Shown here in pieces: positions 52,910 through 60,552 of a DNA stretch of 64,000 bases. How positions within the stretch are numbered: the first letter of the stretch is position 1; each line of letters opens with the position of its first letter. The position numbers and the translations under genes were made by a program. The notes beneath the pieces were generated by a model that saw nothing but the letters and a program-made list of their open reading frames with translations, was not told the DNA's origin and made no database searches. The stretch comes from Lachnospiraceae bacterium (GTDB taxonomy: Bacteria; Bacillota; Clostridia; Lachnospirales; Lachnospiraceae): NCBI GenBank assembly GCA_017619635.1, contig JAFZRZ010000032.1, positions 20,903 to 84,902 of the forward strand, written 5' to 3'.

Positions 52910-53389
52910 ATGGTAATAAAGGTTGGCATGGCTGATATGAATGTCTGTGCCGGTTCTGACAGCATCATTACCATGGGGCTTGGTTCCTGTGTGGGCTGTG
53001 TGTTATATGATCCTGTGAGCAAGGTGTCCGGAATGGTACACGTTATGCTCCCGGATTCAACAAGTATAACTCAGAATTCCAACAAGGCAAAATTTGCCGA
53101 TACTGGTGTTGCGGAACTGCTGGACAAAGTAATAGCCAAAGGAGCTGTAAGAGCAAGACTGGTGGCAAAGATCGCCGGCGGGGCTCAGATGTTCAGTGTG
53201 AACACAAACTCACCGACACTCAGAGTCGGTGAACGCAATGTAGAAGCGGTAAAAGCAAAATTATCTGAGTTGAAGATCAGACTGGTCGCAGAGGATACAG
53301 GAGATACATACGGCAGGACCGTAGAATTCTTCCCTGAAACAGGCGAGTATCACATAAGAGCGATTGGTAAGGAATTGAGGATTATCTGA
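52910..53389 (+). CDS. cheD: Receptor glutamine deamidase CheD
   Basis: 159 residues. Catalytic Cys in MGLGSCVGCVLYDP and His in GMVHVMLPDS. Deamidates receptors and binds CheC. Start may be ATG 52910 or the adjoining TTG 52907; GAGGAAAG is upstream. Confidence 0.94.
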   Translation: MVIKVGMADMNVCAGSDSIITMGLGSCVGCVLYDPVSKVSGMVHVMLPDSTSITQNSNKAKFADTGVAELLDKVIAKGAVRARLVAKIAGGAQMFSVNTNSPTLRVGERNVEAVKAKLSELKIRLVAEDTGDTYGRTVEFFPETGEYHIRAIGKELRII

Positions 53390-53730
53390 TGACAGGTGGT
53401 ATGAGCACAAAGCTTAAACTGTTACCGGCATTTGTGATGCTGCTTGCCGGAGCACTCACCAGTATAATCACATACATCATCGGTTATACGATGAAGAGTG
53501 CGCTGATCATTCTTTTAATCGTTTTGATCATTTTTTACATAATGGGTACAGTCCTTCAAAAACTCATCTACAATTTTGAGAAGATGAATGAGAAAGAACC
53601 CGAGGAGGAGACAAAAGAGGAAGAGCTTCCTCCGGAGGGAACGGTCGTTGAGAAGGATGAGAGCGAGATAAATGATGCAGCATCCACAGCGAAGGATTTT
53701 GGTAACAGACCTCCTGTGGAAAGATCATAA
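53389..53730 (+). CDS. Small two-helix membrane protein of unknown function in the che/sigD region
   Basis: 113 residues overlapping the cheD stop by one base (TGATG). Two adjacent hydrophobic helices (about 12-32 and 36-58) and an acidic Glu-rich tail. Conserved placement between cheD and sigD matches where small uncharacterised flagellar genes sit in Firmicutes operons. I recognise no family; possible role in membrane organisation of the motor or in SigD activity is only a guess. Confidence 0.7.
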   Translation: MTGGMSTKLKLLPAFVMLLAGALTSIITYIIGYTMKSALIILLIVLIIFYIMGTVLQKLIYNFEKMNEKEPEEETKEEELPPEGTVVEKDESEINDAASTAKDFGNRPPVERS

Positions 53731-53758
53731 AAAGATGTATTGAAAATGGGGTTTCAAT

Positions 53759-54526
53759 ATGGACGAGAGTGCTAGAGAGCGTCTCTGGTTGGATTACAAC
53801 AGGACCAAAGCTGCTGACTTAAGAGAAAAGTTAATATTGGAATATGCGCCCTTGGTAAAGATCGTTGCCGGAAGGTTAAGTATGTATCTTGGCTACAATG
53901 TCGAGTACGACGATCTTGTAAGTTACGGTGTCTTTGGACTTATTGATGCTATAGACAAGTATGATCTTAACAAGCAGAATAAGTTTGAGACTTATGCATC
54001 TTTGAGGATCAGGGGAGAGATTCTCGATCAGATCAGAAAGATGGACTGGATCCCGCGTACCGTGCGTCAGAGACAGAAACAGATAGACAGTGCTATCAGA
54101 GAGATAGAGAGTCTTACCGGAAGGAACGCCAGTGACGAGGAGATAGCTGAAAAGATCGGTATATCCCAGGACGAGTACAACGAATGGCAGTCACAGTTAA
54201 AGATAACCAATGTTGTATCATTAAATGAGTTCATGGAACAGGGCAGTGATGTTCCTAACGGTCGTGGCAGCAGTACGCATTTTGCCAACCCCGAGGAACG
54301 TTACGAGCAGAATGAACTCAAAGAAGTATTAAGGGATTCACTTACTCTTCTTACTGAAAAGGAAAGAAGAGTGATTGAGTTATATTATTATGAGGATCTT
54401 ACTTTAAAGGAGATAAGTGTCATCCTTGAAGTATCCGAATCAAGGGTTTCTCAGCTTCATACCAAGGCTTTGGCCAGGATGAAGGACAAGATGGGAAGGT
54501 ATATGGGATTTTTGGCAGGAGTATAA
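53759..54526 (+). CDS. sigD: Flagellar sigma factor SigD (FliA/WhiG family)
   Basis: 255 residues. Regions 2, 3 and 4 are present, with KFETYASLRIRGEILDQIRKMDW (shown in part) and a C-terminal helix-turn-helix near 215-240. Directs late flagellar and chemotaxis genes. Ribosome binding site is weak (GGGGTT). Located near the operon end, so its level depends on long transcript elongation, as in Bacillus. No anti-sigma FlgM is seen in the window. Confidence 0.95.
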   Translation: MDESARERLWLDYNRTKAADLREKLILEYAPLVKIVAGRLSMYLGYNVEYDDLVSYGVFGLIDAIDKYDLNKQNKFETYASLRIRGEILDQIRKMDWIPRTVRQRQKQIDSAIREIESLTGRNASDEEIAEKIGISQDEYNEWQSQLKITNVVSLNEFMEQGSDVPNGRGSSTHFANPEERYEQNELKEVLRDSLTLLTEKERRVIELYYYEDLTLKEISVILEVSESRVSQLHTKALARMKDKMGRYMGFLAGV

Positions 54527-54529
54527 AGG

Positions 54530-56116
54530 GTGAATGGGTATTTTCAGCTCGTAGGACAGGATGGGAAGACCTGGCTTAAGCTGTATCCGCCCACAGATGG
54601 CGGAGAGGCACTGGATGTTGCGGATGTCATAGACTATCTGAATTTCCATAAGCTGATGTATGATCTTCCTGCTCTTAACAAAGCGGTTTCGGAATTGACC
54701 GCCGAGACAGCTGTACTGCTTAATAACGATGAACTGATCCCGGTAAACGAGGAGATGTTTGTGACTATAGACGCCGACAGGATGTGTGCCCGGGGGCGTT
54801 TTACTTGTGCGTCCGATAAAGGAAAAGAGATAACAAAGGACGAGATCTTATCGGATCTGAAATATAAAGGGATCAAATTCGGAATAGACGAGTGCGCGAT
54901 CGATTTCTATCTCATGAGCAGGATGTATAACCAGGAGATAATCCTGGCGAACGGACAACCTCCCATACAGGGACAGAATGCATCGATCGAGTATTTCTTT
55001 AATACCGATCTTCATGTGAGACCCACTCTTAATGAAGACGGATCTGTAGACTTCTTTAATCTTAATATCATCAACCATGTAGAAAAAGGACAGTTGCTCG
55101 CAAGACTGACCAAAGAAGTCAAGGGAACTCCCGGTAAGGATATCATGGGTGGCGTTACACAGCCGGCCAAGGTAAACCGGAAGATCTTGAAATATGGTAA
55201 AAACATCTCAGTCAACGAGGACGGTACTGAGATCTATGCCGAATGTGACGGACATGTCATGTTGACGGGAGGCCGTGTTTTCGTCGGAAATGTAATGGAA
55301 GTCGAGAACGTGGATACCTCAACCGGAAATATAGTATATGAAGGAAATGTTCAGGTTAACGGAAATGTATGCTCGAACTTTTCTGTCAAAGCCAAGGGCA
55401 ACGTTGAAGTAAAAGGTGTTGTTGAAGGCGCTGAGATAGAGGCGGGCGGAAATATAACGATAGCCAGAGGCATGAACGGCATGGGTAAGGGAATCCTTAA
55501 GAGTGAAGGCAATATAATCGCCAAGTTCATTGAGAATTCCACTGTTGAAGCTGCAGGATATGTTGAGAGCGGCTCGATTATGCACAGCAATGTTGTTGCA
55601 GGAACCGAAGTCCATGTCGGAGGTAAAAAGGGATTCATATCCGGCGGTAAAGTCAATGCCACGAGTCTTATAGAAGCAAAGATCTTGGGTTCTGAGATGG
55701 GGACCAACACCATACTTGAGATAGGACTCAGTGCTGTTGCAAAGAAAAGATACAAGGAAGTTACCGAACAGATAGAAGAGATAGATAAAGTCCTTTCAAG
55801 AGCCGTACCGATCATGGAAGCTGCAAGGGACAGGATCGCTGAAGGAAAGGAACTGAGTGAAGAACAGCTCGACAATGTAAAGAATATATATAACCTGTCA
55901 AAGATAAAGCTTAAAGAGCAAAGGGAACTTAAGACAGAACAGGATGAGCTGGGAGTTGCCATGGAGATAGACAAGGATGCTTCAGTCAGAGTAACAGATA
56001 CGGTCTATCCCGGTACTCAGATAGTGATATCTGATGTTTCAAAGATGATCAAAGAGAGTGTTCAGCATTGCAAGTTTGTCAAAAGCCAGGGCAATGTTAA
56101 GATGCTCGGATTGTAG
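54530..56116 (+). CDS. FapA-type flagellar assembly protein (DUF342)
   Basis: 528 residues. Polymer-forming-like DUF342 domain: N-terminal region, then a beta-helical part (about 245-390) with repeated strands such as GNVQVNGNVCSNFSVKAKGN, and a C-terminal coiled coil (about 410-470). The GTG start has AGGAG 8 bases upstream. FapA proteins follow sigD in many Clostridia and promote flagellar biogenesis. Confidence 0.85.
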   Translation: MNGYFQLVGQDGKTWLKLYPPTDGGEALDVADVIDYLNFHKLMYDLPALNKAVSELTAETAVLLNNDELIPVNEEMFVTIDADRMCARGRFTCASDKGKEITKDEILSDLKYKGIKFGIDECAIDFYLMSRMYNQEIILANGQPPIQGQNASIEYFFNTDLHVRPTLNEDGSVDFFNLNIINHVEKGQLLARLTKEVKGTPGKDIMGGVTQPAKVNRKILKYGKNISVNEDGTEIYAECDGHVMLTGGRVFVGNVMEVENVDTSTGNIVYEGNVQVNGNVCSNFSVKAKGNVEVKGVVEGAEIEAGGNITIARGMNGMGKGILKSEGNIIAKFIENSTVEAAGYVESGSIMHSNVVAGTEVHVGGKKGFISGGKVNATSLIEAKILGSEMGTNTILEIGLSAVAKKRYKEVTEQIEEIDKVLSRAVPIMEAARDRIAEGKELSEEQLDNVKNIYNLSKIKLKEQRELKTEQDELGVAMEIDKDASVRVTDTVYPGTQIVISDVSKMIKESVQHCKFVKSQGNVKMLGL

Positions 56117-56137
56117 CAAGGATCAAGGGGTGAAAAT

Positions 56138-56461
56138 ATGGGTATAGATGCTGTGCACTTAAACGGTGCGATGACGGGAGTTCAGGATTACAATGCCATG
56201 CGTCAGCATGAAGATATGCGCATGATGATGGATCATACCAATTTCCAGCATCAGATCGATCAGAACGTGGATGAGAAACTCAATCAGGTTCAGGAAAAGG
56301 ACAAGGGAGAGTTCAGACATCAGAAGTTCGATGCCAAAGAAAAAGGAAACAACGCTTACGACGGTGACGGCGGTAAGGGTCGTGAAAAGCATGGCGAAGA
56401 AAAGGAAAAGCCTCAGATCAAGGCACCGTTTTTGGGTGGTGGCTTTGATATGAAGATATAA
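56138..56461 (+). CDS. Small hydrophilic protein of unknown function, flagellar operon
   Basis: 107 residues, without hydrophobic segments. Met/His/Gln-rich N-terminal half (for example QDYNAMRQHEDMRMMMDHTN) and a Lys/Glu/Gly-rich, probably disordered C-terminus. GGGG precedes the ATG. Between fapA and the SwrB-like gene. Not a family I know; co-operonic position is the only functional hint. Confidence 0.65.
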   Translation: MGIDAVHLNGAMTGVQDYNAMRQHEDMRMMMDHTNFQHQIDQNVDEKLNQVQEKDKGEFRHQKFDAKEKGNNAYDGDGGKGREKHGEEKEKPQIKAPFLGGGFDMKI

Positions 56462-56488
56462 ATTTGATTTAAAGGGGAAATAAAGAGG

Positions 56489-57388
56489 ATGCATGCAGCG
56501 GAGATTATAGTTTTGATAGCCGGAGCGATACTGTTTACGGTGAGTTTTTTTATGTCCGATAAAGGTGGCTCAGCTTCAGGACTTGATGAAGAGGAAGAAC
56601 GCAAGCTCATAAGAGAGCTTCTTGATAAGGAAGTAGAGGGAGCGAAGTTCAAACTTGATGAGGCGGCTCAGGAATATCTCAGTGAGAACAGGGACCGTAT
56701 GGAAAGGACCCTGGATCGTATAACGAATGAGAAGATGAGTGCGGTGGATGAGTATTCCACGACAGTTCTCGACCAGATACATAAGAATCATGATGAAGTC
56801 ATGTTTTTGTATGATATGCTCAACAACAAACATGCACAGGTAAAGAATACTGCGGCTGAGCTTAATCAGCTTACCAAGTCAGCAAAGGTCGCTGCAGAGG
56901 AAGTGTCCACTCAGACAGAACAGATACAGAAGGTACAGAGTGAACCTGTTAAAGCCCAAAAGGAAGATAAACAGGATTACGGTAAGGGGTTCGGATATGT
57001 GAGCCCTCCGAAGCATGAGAACGGTACTGAAAAGAGTTTCGGATACACCAGTAATGAGCCAAAGAGTGAAGACAAGACAGAAGAGAGCAGCGAAGCGGTA
57101 TTTGAGGAGCTTCCTGTGGCAAAGCCTGATCTTGATATCATCGAGGTAGGACAGGACATCAAGCCGACACCAAAGAAAAAGGCATCAAAAGCAAAGGCAG
57201 AGAAGACACCTGTCGTGGCCGACAAGAATGTTGATCTGATGTTTGCATCTGTGGGTAATACACAAAACAACAATGACCGTATACTTGAGCTTCACAAGGC
57301 CGGTAAATCAAATATGGCAATAGCCAAAGAACTCGGACTTGGAATTGGGGAAGTAAAGCTTGTTATCGATCTTTTTGAGGGAATCTGA
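56489..57388 (+). CDS. Membrane-anchored coiled-coil protein with C-terminal HTH (SwrB-like position)
   Basis: 299 residues: membrane helix (about 4-22), coiled coil (about 30-155), disordered Lys/Glu/Pro-rich stretch, and a C-terminal HTH-like domain NNDRILELHKAGKSNMAIAK followed by ELGLGIGEVKLVIDLFEGI. Bacillus subtilis has SwrB, also a single-pass protein, at the same place after sigD. The resemblance is in architecture and position, not clear sequence identity. A DUF6115-type domain is possible, from memory. It may help basal-body maturation. Confidence 0.72.
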   Translation: MHAAEIIVLIAGAILFTVSFFMSDKGGSASGLDEEEERKLIRELLDKEVEGAKFKLDEAAQEYLSENRDRMERTLDRITNEKMSAVDEYSTTVLDQIHKNHDEVMFLYDMLNNKHAQVKNTAAELNQLTKSAKVAAEEVSTQTEQIQKVQSEPVKAQKEDKQDYGKGFGYVSPPKHENGTEKSFGYTSNEPKSEDKTEESSEAVFEELPVAKPDLDIIEVGQDIKPTPKKKASKAKAEKTPVVADKNVDLMFASVGNTQNNNDRILELHKAGKSNMAIAKELGLGIGEVKLVIDLFEGI

Positions 57389-57393
57389 GTAAT

Positions 57394-58065
57394 ATGAATC
57401 TGAAGAGTTATTTAAGAGGTATCGGCATAGGAATACTTGTTACATGTGCCGTATTTATAATATCGGGCGCCGGCGATAAGAAACCGGATATGTCTGATGA
57501 CATGATAAAAGCGAGGGCTAAAGAACTTGGGATGGTAGAAGCAGCATCAACACTTGCCGATGTCGGAAATAATGCTGTTACACCTGAGATCAAAGAGGAG
57601 AGTGATGCAGTATCTCCTACAATAGAAGCTATAGAGGAAACTCCAGAGGTTACTGAGGCTGAGCCGACAAAGGAAGCAGAGCCGACTGTTGAGGTAACAC
57701 CTACATCAGAACCTACAAAAGAAGTTCTTCCCACGCCTACACCTACTCCGACACCTGAACCGACAAAGGAAGCGGAACCGACAGTTGAAGTCAAGCCTAC
57801 ACAAAAGGCTGAACCTACTGAGGAAGCAAAGCCTGCAAAGAATACAGAATCCGGAAATATCGTAATAGTAGTCAATTCGGGAGACGGTTCGGATACTGTT
57901 TCAAGAAAATTAAAAGATGCAGGTATAGTTGATGATGCAGCAGCTTTTGATAAGTTCCTTATAAGTAAGGGTTATGACAGAAAGATCACTACAGGAAATC
58001 ATATGATAAATTCCGATGCGACTGATGATGAGATAGCAGAGAACCTTATCAGATCGACAAAGTAG
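57394..58065 (+). CDS. Membrane-anchored protein with MltG-like LysM-type domain but no catalytic domain
   Basis: 223 residues: an N-terminal membrane helix (about 9-27), a Pro/Thr/Glu repeat spacer (about 85-150, with PTKEAEPTVEV occurring twice), and a C-terminal domain with the strand-helix pattern of the MltG/YceG N-terminal module (IVIVVNSGDGSDTVSRKL, then DAAAFDKFLISKGYD). The catalytic transglycosylase domain, which normally adds about 200 residues, is absent. Last gene of the operon, before a bidirectional terminator. May bind glycan at the cell wall around the motor. Confidence 0.65.
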   Translation: MNLKSYLRGIGIGILVTCAVFIISGAGDKKPDMSDDMIKARAKELGMVEAASTLADVGNNAVTPEIKEESDAVSPTIEAIEETPEVTEAEPTKEAEPTVEVTPTSEPTKEVLPTPTPTPTPEPTKEAEPTVEVKPTQKAEPTEEAKPAKNTESGNIVIVVNSGDGSDTVSRKLKDAGIVDDAAAFDKFLISKGYDRKITTGNHMINSDATDDEIAENLIRSTK

Positions 58066-58109
58066 TTTACAGATGGATTTTTATAAGAAGTCAAATAGAT
58101 CCGGACATA

Positions 58110-58138
58110 AAAATATCCGCCAATGTGGCGGATATTTT
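58110..58138. terminator. Bidirectional rho-independent terminator
   Basis: AAAATATCCGCC (58110-58121) pairs with GGCGGATATTTT (58127-58138), loop AATGT. U-rich flanks on both strands make it serve the fla/che operon and the convergent cheX-like/cheY unit. Confidence 0.9.
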
Positions 58139-58155
58139 ATTTTGTATATATTTGT

Positions 58156-58512
58156 TTAAACAAGTTTGTAAACAACACGTTTAACATCTTCCGGTTCGAA
58201 AGGCTTTTGAAGGAAGTCGCTTGCGCCTGCCTTTAAAGCTTCCATAACCTTGTTTTTCTGACCTGCTGCACTTACCATTACGACCTTGATGGAAGGGTAC
58301 TTCTCTTTGATGCTCTTAAGAGCTGCAAGACCGTCCATGACAGGCATCGTGATATCGAGGGTTATAAGATCGGGTGTAACCTCTTCAAGAAGTTTTAATA
58401 CCTCTTCACCGTTTCCTGCCTCGCCGACGATCTCATGACCTGCCTCGGTAAGAGTAGCATTCAGGATCTTTCGTAATATTCTGGAATCATCTACAATTAT
58501 AATCTTTGCCAT
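58156..58512 (-). CDS. Second CheY-like response regulator
   Basis: 118 residues, receiver domain only, with D8/D9 acid pair, phosphoacceptor D53, and the conserved VSAAGQ and KPF segments. A strong GGGGGAGG precedes the start. It follows a CheX-like gene by 13 bases, suggesting a phosphorelay pair with its own phosphatase, separate from the CheY at 39672. Confidence 0.93.
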   Translation of the reverse strand: MAKIIIVDDSRILRKILNATLTEAGHEIVGEAGNGEEVLKLLEEVTPDLITLDITMPVMDGLAALKSIKEKYPSIKVVMVSAAGQKNKVMEALKAGASDFLQKPFEPEDVKRVVYKLV

Positions 58513-58525
58513 TTTGTCCTCCCCC

Positions 58526-59413
58526 TTACATTGTATGTTCCTGATCCATAGTGAGCAGAATATCTATCTGCTTTCCACAAACATATGCGGGAATGCAAAG
58601 AATCTTGTCTGCTTTAAGAACACCCTCTTCAAGTGTGCCGATGGGTGCTTCCATATCTATATCCACATCGCGATTGCTCATATCCGATGCGTAAAGACCG
58701 TTTACACAGTTTACCAGCTCACATAAAGCATCAACAGCGTCTTCCTTTGTATCAACGTTGTCGGCACCTGCGAATGCTACAGCTATATCCATGAGACTGT
58801 TCTGGGCATCTCCAGAAAATGCTGTTAAAAATCTATGATCACCGCCGATCACCTGACTGCATATCGCTTTGTAAGGATATTCGGAGATCGTAGAAGGTTT
58901 ATTTATGAATGTGTGGAAATCAACTATACGTACCAGTGTACGGGTGATGACACTTGCAAGTTCCCTGAGCATCTCAGGCTGATTGTAAAGGAAGATAGGC
59001 ATTATGCGGTTGATATCGCAACTCTTTAGATCTTCCATATTTGAAAGAGTGAAGTTGTTCTCGCGCTGGTACTGACTGAGCATGTTCTCAATCTCTTCCA
59101 TGGAAAGATATCCGCCGTCAACAACGGATTGTACGAATGCGAGATAAGAGTTACCCTGGAGAACAAGAAGACGACCCACCTGCTCGTTGTTGAGGTATCC
59201 CTTTTCAATGGCTATATCACCAAAACGTTTATCGAGAACTGCCTGCAATTGGTTAACTTCTTCGACCTGTTCGATTGTCATGAGCTTTTCGGAAACCGCT
59301 ATGACACCGAGACGAACACGTTTGCTGTCCTGAATGGAAAAAATGTCCTTTAAATTCTGGCCTGATAGCTTACCACATTCAGCCAAATAGTTGGCAAATA
59401 TTCGATCAAACAT
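58526..59413 (-). CDS. CheX-like CheY-P phosphatase with N-terminal repeats
   Basis: 295 residues. The N-terminal 120 residues show three similar helical units (residues 34-57, 63-86 and 90-116), the second being FGDIAIEKGYLNNEQVGRLL, akin to the LGxxLVExGxIxxxQLxxAL motif of GspE/MshEN-type N-terminal domains. The C-terminal half resembles CheX: after a strand region, the DALCELVNC motif supplies E232 and N235, the residues expected for phosphatase activity. AAAGGAG precedes the start. Co-transcribed with the CheY homologue. The c-di-GMP link of MshEN domains is only suggestive. Confidence 0.75.
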   Translation of the reverse strand: MFDRIFANYLAECGKLSGQNLKDIFSIQDSKRVRLGVIAVSEKLMTIEQVEEVNQLQAVLDKRFGDIAIEKGYLNNEQVGRLLVLQGNSYLAFVQSVVDGGYLSMEEIENMLSQYQRENNFTLSNMEDLKSCDINRIMPIFLYNQPEMLRELASVITRTLVRIVDFHTFINKPSTISEYPYKAICSQVIGGDHRFLTAFSGDAQNSLMDIAVAFAGADNVDTKEDAVDALCELVNCVNGLYASDMSNRDVDIDMEAPIGTLEEGVLKADKILCIPAYVCGKQIDILLTMDQEHTM

Positions 59414-59446
59414 AAAAAAACACTCCTTTACTTCAAATCTATGTAA

Positions 59447-59475
59447 ATTATATATGTTTTGTCAGATAATTTCAA
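59447..59475 (-). promoter_or_regulatory. Predicted sigma-A promoter for the cheX-like/cheY unit
   Basis: Read on the minus strand: TTGAAA (59475-59470), 17-base spacer, TATAAT (59452-59447), about 34 bases before the start codon. Confidence 0.7.
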
Positions 59476-59538
59476 TAAAGAAACGATCATTTCGCAAAAC
59501 TTTTCTGTTTATTTTTAATAGATTTTAATTTTTAGGTA

Positions 59539-59567
59539 TTGTTTTGCTATATCGGCTGTGCTACAAT
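59539..59567 (+). promoter_or_regulatory. Predicted sigma-A promoter for rpsB-tsf
   Basis: TTGTTT (59539-59544), 17-base spacer, TACAAT (59562-59567). Gives a leader of about 125 bases that contains the structured RNA at 59593-59667. Confidence 0.6.
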
Positions 59568-59592
59568 CATATGCGTTGCTTTATAAATAGAA

Positions 59593-59667
59593 CGCAGACT
59601 TAAGCAGGAAACACGCGGTGCCTTAATATAAGGTTGTGTTTCGATCGGCTCGGATCATCAGTCTGCG
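59593..59667 (+). ncRNA. Structured leader RNA upstream of rpsB (candidate autoregulatory element)
   Basis: CGCAGACT (59593-59600) pairs perfectly with AGTCTGCG (59660-59667) to close the structure. Inside are GAAACAC (59608-59614) with GTGTTTC (59636-59642), nested around CCTT-AATAT-AAGG (59621-59633), and a GATC (59643-59646)/GATC (59653-59656) hairpin, giving a three-way junction. The ribosome binding site GGAGG lies about 16 bases downstream. Ribosomal-protein autoregulation is the natural guess; I do not recognise it as a named leader family. Confidence 0.6.
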
Positions 59668-59696
59668 CAAGTTTAACCAAAACGGAGGAATTAAAA

Positions 59697-60458
59697 ATGA
59701 GCGTTATTTCAATGAGACAGTTACTCGAAGCAGGTGTTCACTTCGGTCACCATCCCAGAAGATGGAACCCCAAGATGGCTCCTTACATCTTTACAGAGCG
59801 TAACGGTGTGCACATCATCGACCTTCAGAAGACAGTAGGAATGGTTGACGATGCTTACAAGGCAGTATTTGATATTGCTAACGAAGGCGGCACAATCCTT
59901 TTCGTAGGTACAAAGAAGCAGGCTCAGGATGCAGTTAAGTCTGAGGCAGAGCGTTGCGGTATGTACTATGTAAATGAGAGATGGCTTGGTGGTATGCTCA
60001 CAAACTTCAAGACAATTGAGTCTCGTATCGCAAGACTTAAGAAGATCGAGGAGATGAGCGAGGACGGAACATTTGATGTACTTCCCAAGAAGGAAGTTAT
60101 TCAGATAAAGAAAGAATGGGAAAAGCTTGAGAAGAACCTTGGCGGTATCAAGGATATGACAAGAATTCCCGATGCTATATTTGTTGTAGATCCCAAGAAG
60201 GAAGCTATCTGTGTTAAGGAAGCAAAAGCACTTGGTATCACACTTATCGGTATAGCTGATACAAACTGTGATCCTGAAGAACTTGATTTCATCATCCCCG
60301 GTAACGATGATGCTATAAGAGCCGTTAAGCTTATCGTTTCTAAGATGGCTGACGCTGTTATCGAAGCTAACCAGGGTGAGTCTGTATACACAGATGAAGA
60401 AGCACAGGCTGACGCAGCTGAAGCTACAGATATCGAAGAAGTTGCAGATGCAGAATAA
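59697..60458 (+). CDS. rpsB: 30S ribosomal protein S2
   Basis: 253 residues. Start at 59697 with GGAGG upstream gives the usual [20 protein letters not shown]-terminus; an in-frame start upstream would run through the structured leader. Full S2 sequence with an acidic tail. Followed by tsf, the conserved order. Confidence 0.97.
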   Translation: MSVISMRQLLEAGVHFGHHPRRWNPKMAPYIFTERNGVHIIDLQKTVGMVDDAYKAVFDIANEGGTILFVGTKKQAQDAVKSEAERCGMYYVNERWLGGMLTNFKTIESRIARLKKIEEMSEDGTFDVLPKKEVIQIKKEWEKLEKNLGGIKDMTRIPDAIFVVDPKKEAICVKEAKALGITLIGIADTNCDPEELDFIIPGNDDAIRAVKLIVSKMADAVIEANQGESVYTDEEAQADAAEATDIEEVADAE

Positions 60459-60552
60459 AGCAGAATCTTAATGATTTTGCGACGCTTACAGAATGCGAGC
60501 ATTTTGTAAGACATGACACGTTAATACAGTATGTTTTCAGGAGGATATTACA

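Noticed and set aside
57660..57840. Tandem DNA repeat or CRISPR-like array in the Pro/Thr/Glu region
   Set aside because: The repetition is in the protein (PTKEAEPTVEV-like units) with variable codons; there are no constant repeats with unique spacers.
58110..58138. REP-like element or small RNA at the end of the fla operon
   Set aside because: A single stem with U-tracts on both strands between convergent genes is fully explained as a bidirectional terminator.
59634..59696. Longer S2 N-terminus
   Set aside because: It reads the structured leader; the true start at 59697 has GGAGG and the conserved N-terminus.
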